A stretch of DNA of 64,000 bases from Scatomonas sp963928055 (GTDB taxonomy: Bacteria; Bacillota; Clostridia; Lachnospirales; Lachnospiraceae), in NCBI GenBank assembly GCA_963928055.1, contig CAWVDN010000001.1, forward strand, positions 558,001-622,000, written 5' to 3'. A program made the translations under genes and the position numbers. Under the pieces are notes generated by a model. It was not told the origin of the DNA. It saw nothing but the letters and a program-made list of their open reading frames with translations, and searched no databases. Below are positions 59,605-64,000 of this stretch, in pieces (the first letter of the stretch is position 1; each line of letters starts with the position of its first letter).

Positions 59605-60765
59605 TTACATTCTCCCCACCTTCACCACACACTCACAGCTCTCGGTCCAGGGAAACATATCCACCATCCAGACCCCTTCCGCCTGGTACCCTTTTTTCTT
59701 CAGATATTTCAGGTCTCTGGCCAATGTTTCCGGGTTGCAGGACACGTATACCACCCGCTCCACTCCCATCCGGGCCACGGCGTTCAGAAATTTTTCCGTG
59801 CTGCCCGCCCGGGGCGGATCCAGAAAGACCACATCCACGGTTTCGCCCCGGGCCGCCAGGTCGTCCAGAAAGTCTCCCGCGTCCCCGGCAAAGAAGCGGA
59901 TGTTCTTCACCCCGTTGGCCTTGGCATTGCTGACGGCGTCCCGGACTGCCGCCCGGTTCAGTTCCACGCCCATCACTTCTCCCGCCTGGTCCGCGGCGGT
60001 CATGCCGATGGTGCCGATGCCGCAGTAGGCGTCCAGCACCCGCTCTCTGCCGGTGAGGCCTGCCAGTTCAATGGCTTTCCGGTACAGGACCTCCGTCTGC
60101 ACCGGGTTCACCTGGTAGAAGGAGCCGGGGGAGATCCGATACGTTTTGCCGCAGAGAATATCTTCAATGTAGCCCTTGCCGTAGAGGGTGATGTTCCGCT
60201 CGCCCAGCACCATGCTGGTCTTTTTGTCGTTGACGTTCAGCACCACGGTGGTGATCTCCGGGTGCAGCTTCCGCAGGGCTTTGACAAAGTTGTTTTTGGA
60301 AGGCAGGATGGGGCTTGCCAGTACCAGCGCCACCAGCACCTGTCCGGTGGCGAAGCCCCGGCGGATCAGCACGTGGCGCAGCAGTCCGTAGCCGCTGTCC
60401 TCATTGTAGATCTTGATCTTAAAGGAGACCAGCAGTCCCCGAATGTCCCGGATGATGGCGTCCGCCGTCTGATCTTCGATCAGGCAGCAGTCCACCGGCA
60501 CGATTTTGTGGGTGCCCTCCTGGTAAATGCCGGAGACGATCCGGCCGTCCCGCAGGCGGCCGAAGGCTGCATGGACCTTGTTCCGGTAGTGGTAAGGGTC
60601 CTCCATGCCCACAGCGGCCCTCACGGGACAGATGTCCCGGAGAAGCCGCCTGACCTGTTCTTTCTTTTTCTGTAATTGTTCTTCGTAGGGGATTCCTTGG
60701 TAGGCGCAGCCTCCGCACTTTCCGGCAGCGGGGCAGGCCGGGATCTTTTCCTTTGTATTGGTCAT
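59605..60765 (-). CDS. rlmD: 23S rRNA (uracil-C5)-methyltransferase, RlmD/RumA type
   Basis: A 386-residue SAM methyltransferase that modifies uracil in 23S rRNA. An iron-sulfur cluster motif is CPAAGKCGGCAYQ (C11, C17, C20) with a later cysteine in VPVDCCLIED. SAM binding is in VLDAYCGIGTIGM; the motif FLDPPRAGS and the catalytic cysteine in VYVSCNPETLARDL complete it. No TRAM domain is visible at the N terminus. Firmicutes have two such enzymes (RlmCD types), so U747/U1939 specificity is uncertain. It starts sharing one base with the stop of the exporter gene. Confidence 0.92.
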   Translation of the reverse strand: MTNTKEKIPACPAAGKCGGCAYQGIPYEEQLQKKKEQVRRLLRDICPVRAAVGMEDPYHYRNKVHAAFGRLRDGRIVSGIYQEGTHKIVPVDCCLIEDQTADAIIRDIRGLLVSFKIKIYNEDSGYGLLRHVLIRRGFATGQVLVALVLASPILPSKNNFVKALRKLHPEITTVVLNVNDKKTSMVLGERNITLYGKGYIEDILCGKTYRISPGSFYQVNPVQTEVLYRKAIELAGLTGRERVLDAYCGIGTIGMTAADQAGEVMGVELNRAAVRDAVSNAKANGVKNIRFFAGDAGDFLDDLAARGETVDVVFLDPPRAGSTEKFLNAVARMGVERVVYVSCNPETLARDLKYLKKKGYQAEGVWMVDMFPWTESCECVVKVGRM

Positions 60766-61634
60766 CAGAATGTTACTCCCATTCCTTCCATCAGAAGGCC
60801 CCAGAATACGCCGGCGGCGTAGAGGACTCCTGTGATCTTCAGGTTTTCTTTCAGGTTCCGGTTGGTGCGGAACAGTACCAGCAGGCCCACGCCGCTGCTG
60901 ACCAGCAGCCCGGCCATCATCTGGCCGGCTCCCAGGATCCCTGCCAGGTACAGCTGGGTCACCACCACCGAGGAGGCGCAGTTGGGGATCAGCCCCACCA
61001 GGGCCGCCAGGAAGACGCCCAGCACCGGCTTGCCGGTCAGGAAGCCGGAAAGGGCTTCCTCGCCCAGCAGGTGGATGGCCAGTTCAATGGCCAGGGAGAT
61101 CACCAGCAGAAAAAGAGCGATCTGCAGGGTGTGCCGCAGGGCGGACTTGACGATGCTGCCCTCCTCGCAGTGGCAGTGATCCTGCTCACAGAGGTCGTGG
61201 ATGTCCTTGTGGACCTCTTTTTTCCGGAACCTGCGGATCAGAAGATCCAGCAGAAAGCCGGTGACGGCTCCCAGGGCCGCCTTGGTTCCCAGGATCTTCA
61301 GAATGGTTCCCAGGTTCACTGCCTCGGAGATAAAAATGGGCAGCATTTCGTCCGAAGTGGACAGAAAGACTGCCATCAGGGTGCCGGCGGTGATCAGACC
61401 TCCGGAGTACAGGCTGGAGGCCGCGGCGGAAAATCCGCACTGGGGCACCGCCCCCAGGGCGGCTCCTGCCAGGGGACCTAAGCGTCCCGTCCGGCGGACG
61501 GCCTGGGCGGAGCGCTCTCCCGCCCGCTGTTCCAGGTATTCCATCACCAGATACGTTAAAAACAGAAAGGGCAGCAGCCTGGCAGTATCCTCCAGGGCGT
61601 GCAGCAGACAATCGGTAAACAGCATGTGGGTCAT
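60765..61634 (-). CDS. Putative heavy-metal exporter (ArsP/DUF2899-type, about 10 TM)
   Basis: A 289-residue membrane protein. The two halves carry inverted-like motifs ALGAVPQCGFSAAASSLYSG and LVGLIPNCASSVVVTQLYLA, each with a Pro-Xaa-Cys in a membrane segment. A cytosolic loop has a metal-binding-like EQDHCHCEEG. This matches the 10-TM family linked to arsenic or manganese export. Stop overlaps rlmD and start overlaps the MarR stop, so all three are co-transcribed. Confidence 0.8.
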   Translation of the reverse strand: MTHMLFTDCLLHALEDTARLLPFLFLTYLVMEYLEQRAGERSAQAVRRTGRLGPLAGAALGAVPQCGFSAAASSLYSGGLITAGTLMAVFLSTSDEMLPIFISEAVNLGTILKILGTKAALGAVTGFLLDLLIRRFRKKEVHKDIHDLCEQDHCHCEEGSIVKSALRHTLQIALFLLVISLAIELAIHLLGEEALSGFLTGKPVLGVFLAALVGLIPNCASSVVVTQLYLAGILGAGQMMAGLLVSSGVGLLVLFRTNRNLKENLKITGVLYAAGVFWGLLMEGMGVTF

Positions 61635-62086
61635 CCTTTCTTGTTGGTTTCTTTTCCGTAGGAACGGAAGAAGGCGGTAAGATTTTCCAGGGCCTGGGCC
61701 AGGACCTTCACCTGATCCTCGCTTAAGTGAGCCAGGACTGCCTCTGTCATCCGGTCGTGAAACTGCCGGTGGTAGTCAAAGGCCTTCCGTCCCTTGGAGG
61801 TCAGCCGGATGTTCACCACCCGGCGGTCCGACTCGCTCCGGTTCCGCTCCGCGTAATGCTTTTTCACCAGGCTGTTCATGGCCGTGGACAGGGAGCCCAT
61901 GGTGATGTTCAGCTTTCTGGCGATGGCAGACATATTGTTGCCCTCCAGTCCCACCGCCTCGATGACATGCATATCGTTGTTGGTGATGTCTTGAAATTCT
62001 TCCGTGATAATGGCGCGTTCTTCCAGTTCCCAGATCTCATTGAAGAGATACACCAGCACGCCGTTGATGGTTTCCCGTGCGCTCAA
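61631..62086 (-). CDS. MarR-family transcriptional regulator (FabT-like position)
   Basis: A 151-residue winged-helix protein: NMSAIARKLNITMGSLSTAM, NSLVKKHYAERNRSESDRRV and VNIRLTSKGRKAFDYH. It lies just after accDA; in Firmicutes a MarR (FabT) often sits with the fatty-acid synthesis genes and represses them when acyl-ACP is plentiful. That role is suggested by location only, since here it also heads the metal exporter. Confidence 0.87.
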   Translation of the reverse strand: MSARETINGVLVYLFNEIWELEERAIITEEFQDITNNDMHVIEAVGLEGNNMSAIARKLNITMGSLSTAMNSLVKKHYAERNRSESDRRVVNIRLTSKGRKAFDYHRQFHDRMTEAVLAHLSEDQVKVLAQALENLTAFFRSYGKETNKKG

Positions 62087-62152
62087 TCTCTTTCTCCCGC
62101 TTTCCGCTTTTCCCGCCGTCCCCTCCGGTCCTTTCCGGAGGGAACGGATTTC

Positions 62153-63871
62153 CTACATCTTTCTGAATCTCTGATACCGCTGTTCGGCCAGCTGCCGGCC
62201 GGACATGGTGTTGTATTTCTGCAAAAATCCGTCGATCTTCACCCGCAGGGCGCAGAGCACCGGACGCATGTTTTCCAGGGACAGGCCTTCCGGCTCCCGG
62301 ATCACCTCTTCCACAATGCCCAGTTCCTTCAGGTCCCGGGAGGTCATCTTCATGACCTCCGCCGCCTCGGGAGCCAGCTTGCTGTCCTTCCAGAGGATGG
62401 AGGCGAAGCCCTCCGGGGAAAGGATGGAATAGGTGGCGTTCTCCATCATCCACACTTCGTTGGCCACAGCCATGGCCAGAGCGCCGCCGCTGCCTCCCTC
62501 GCCGATCATGACGGTCAGCACCGGAGTTTCCAGCGCCGCCATCTCGTACAGGTTCCGGGCAATGGCCTCTCCCTGTCCCCGCTCCTCGGCTTCCATGCCG
62601 CAGAAGGCCCCCGGGGTGTCCACAAAGCAGATCACCGGCCGGTGGAATTTTTCCGCCTCTTTCATGAGCCGCAGGGCCTTCCGGTAGCCGTCCGGAGAGG
62701 GCATGCCGAAGTTCCGCATCATGTTTTCCCTGGTGTTTTTGCCTTTTTCCTGGGCAATGACCGTCACCGGAGTCCCGTGGAACCGGGCAATGCCCCCTAC
62801 AATGGCCTTGTCGTCCTTAAAGTAACGGTCTCCGTGGAATTCTATAAAATCCGTAAACAGACCCCGGATATAGTCGCTGCCCACCGGCCGGTCTTTCCTG
62901 CGGGAAAGCTGCACCCGGTCCCAGGCAGTCAGGGGCTTTTCGGGATTTTTGTGATGGATCCGCATGTCCCCGGTATCCACCTGGGTATTCATCTCAAAGG
63001 CCACCTTGCCGGAGTCCTCGTGAAGCTTCAGGATCTGGGAGAGGACTTCTTTCATCTCTTCCCGCTCCACGATCCGGTCCACAAAGCCGTGCTCCAGCAG
63101 GAATTCGGACCGCTGGAAGCCTTTGGGCAGCTTCTGGCCTATGGTCTGCTCAATGACTCTGGGGCCGGCAAAGCCTACCAGGGCTCCCGGCTCCGCCAGG
63201 ATAATGTCCCCCAGCATGGCAAAGCTGGCGGTGACGCCTCCCGTGGTGGGATCCGTCAGCACCGTGATGTATAAAAGGCCCGCGTCGCTGTGGCGCTTCA
63301 GGGCCGCGGAGGTTTTTGCCATCTGCATCAGAGACACGATGCCCTCCTGCATCCGGGCTCCGCCGGAACAGGTGAAGATGATCACCGGCAGTTTTTCCTC
63401 TGTGGCCCGCTCCACGGTCCGGGTGATCTTCTCTCCTACCACTTCGCCCATGCTGGCCATGAGGAAACGGCCGTCGCAGATGGCTACTGCCGCCGGGCTG
63501 CCCTGAATGGTCAGCCGTCCGGTGGTCACCGCCTCGTCCAGACGGGTCTTCTCCTTCAGGGCCGCCAGCTTCTCGGGATACCCCTTGAAGTTCAGGGGAT
63601 TGCTCTCCTGGATGCCGGCGAACCACTCCTCAAAGCTGCCCGGATCCCCGATCATTTCCACCCGCCGGTAGGCGTGTACCCGGAAATAGTTGTGGCACTT
63701 GGGGCAGATATAATAGTTGTTCCGCACATCCTCTGTCAGAATGGCCGACTTGCAGGCGTTGCATTTTTTCATGAGACCTTCCGGCACCTCCGGATGCGCC
63801 CCTCCCCGGCTGGTCCGGGCAGGCGCCGTTTCCGGCCGTCTGGTCTTTTTAAACAATTCTTTCCATTCCAT
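62153..63871 (-). CDS. accDA: Fused acetyl-CoA carboxylase carboxyltransferase AccD-AccA
   Basis: A 572-residue fusion. The AccD half (about 1-300) has the zinc finger Cys37, Cys40, Cys56, Cys59 (KKCNACKSAI, YICPKCHNYF) and the ICDGRFLMASMGEVVGEKIT crotonase core. The AccA half (about 310-572) has HGDRYFKDDKAIVGGIARFH, then FVDTPGAFCGMEAEERGQGE and GEGGSGGALAMAVAN. Together they transfer carboxyl from biotin to acetyl-CoA, giving malonyl-CoA for fatty acids. The fusion fits Clostridia. It follows accC by 18 bp. Confidence 0.96.
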   Translation of the reverse strand: MEWKELFKKTRRPETAPARTSRGGAHPEVPEGLMKKCNACKSAILTEDVRNNYYICPKCHNYFRVHAYRRVEMIGDPGSFEEWFAGIQESNPLNFKGYPEKLAALKEKTRLDEAVTTGRLTIQGSPAAVAICDGRFLMASMGEVVGEKITRTVERATEEKLPVIIFTCSGGARMQEGIVSLMQMAKTSAALKRHSDAGLLYITVLTDPTTGGVTASFAMLGDIILAEPGALVGFAGPRVIEQTIGQKLPKGFQRSEFLLEHGFVDRIVEREEMKEVLSQILKLHEDSGKVAFEMNTQVDTGDMRIHHKNPEKPLTAWDRVQLSRRKDRPVGSDYIRGLFTDFIEFHGDRYFKDDKAIVGGIARFHGTPVTVIAQEKGKNTRENMMRNFGMPSPDGYRKALRLMKEAEKFHRPVICFVDTPGAFCGMEAEERGQGEAIARNLYEMAALETPVLTVMIGEGGSGGALAMAVANEVWMMENATYSILSPEGFASILWKDSKLAPEAAEVMKMTSRDLKELGIVEEVIREPEGLSLENMRPVLCALRVKIDGFLQKYNTMSGRQLAEQRYQRFRKM

Positions 63872-63889
63872 AGCCTGTTATTCCCGCTT

Positions 63890-64000
63890 TCAGATATGGT
63901 GGGTGTTCAGATATTCAATATCCGTCCGTCCCGCCTGATAATCCGGCTCGTTCAGGATCCGGTAAAGATAATCCACGTTGGTGTCGATGCCCTCCACGAT
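63890..64000 (-). CDS. accC: Biotin carboxylase AccC, C-terminal end (runs off window)
   Basis: The last 36 codons read VEGIDTNVDYLYRILNEPDY then TDIEYLNTHHI, matching the C terminus of the acetyl-CoA carboxylase biotin carboxylase (GxxTNxxF...ILxxPDxxxGxxxT). The remainder lies to the right of the window. It continues the acc operon. Confidence 0.9.
   Translation of the reverse strand: MVEGIDTNVDYLYRILNEPDYQAGRTDIEYLNTHHI

Noticed and set aside
59557..63274. Long plus-strand open frames over 59.6-63.3 kb
   Set aside because: Antisense to rlmD, the exporter, marR and accDA.

Overview
This is a window of a Clostridia (Firmicutes) chromosome, most likely a gut Lachnospiraceae. The evidence is a SCIFF ranthipeptide with its radical-SAM maturase, a TIGR04086 membrane protein, a fused SecDF, a fused AccDA carboxyltransferase, HemZ, Rel and HD-type housekeeping genes, strong AGGAGG ribosome sites and extended -10 (TGnTATAAT) promoters. 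The core is GC-rich. The CRISPR-Cas block (28.7-39.5 kb) and above all the ABC-ATPase block (50.5-54.4 kb) are AT-rich, which points to horizontal origin. Nearly everything is on the minus strand. No genus is claimed.

Layout. 0-14.9 kb: housekeeping run read right to left: secreted repeat protein, TIGR04086 protein, scfA-scfB (SCIFF and maturase), secDF, recJ, apt, rel, MBL hydrolase, hemZ, HD-GYP-like protein, hisS, aspS. 15-18.3 kb: DnaJ-family co-chaperone, sugar O-acetyltransferase, ferredoxin-type aldo/keto reductase. 18.3-23.7 kb: a TetR-controlled operon encoding an SCP2 protein, an alpha/beta hydrolase, a free-standing condensation-type enzyme, an acyl carrier protein and an adenylate-forming ligase, with twin operators over the promoter. 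23.7-28.5 kb: two tRNA-Glu(CUC), a decayed M6-type secreted metalloprotease, and a flavodoxin/ferredoxin protein. 28.7-39.5 kb: a complete type I-C CRISPR-Cas locus with 23 repeats, headed by a DUF4143-type AAA ATPase. 39.5-50.4 kb: alcohol dehydrogenase, MATE pump, small alarmone synthetase, a cas3-HD remnant, Fic, flavin reductase, a nested inverted-repeat element, DUF1848, RNA phosphodiesterase, Nudix and a PLD/DEAD helicase. 50.4-59.4 kb: defence/mobile island holding a candidate ABC-three-component system, a serine recombinase and an XRE-ImmA/IrrE-Fic module broken by an amber codon. 59.6-64 kb: rlmD, a metal exporter, MarR, accDA and the end of accC.

The most interesting signal is just upstream of the cas operon (39.25-39.45 kb). 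A solitary degenerate CRISPR repeat keeps the exact 11-nt type I-C crRNA handle and a hairpin. It has its own promoter-like sequence. It is followed immediately by a spacer-like segment whose first 17 nt match 15/17 the -35/spacer region of the promoter driving the ATPase-cas operon. This is the logic of the CreA/CreR guide RNAs that turn Cascade into a transcriptional repressor, here apparently in a type I-C locus and aimed at a DUF4143 ATPase-led operon. Other notable points are the duplicated adh 3' end flanking the CRISPR block, the duplicated helicase 5' end flanking the ABC/recombinase island, and the small TetR-controlled C-ACP-ligase pathway.

All functional statements are read from translated motifs and gene order; no database search was run.
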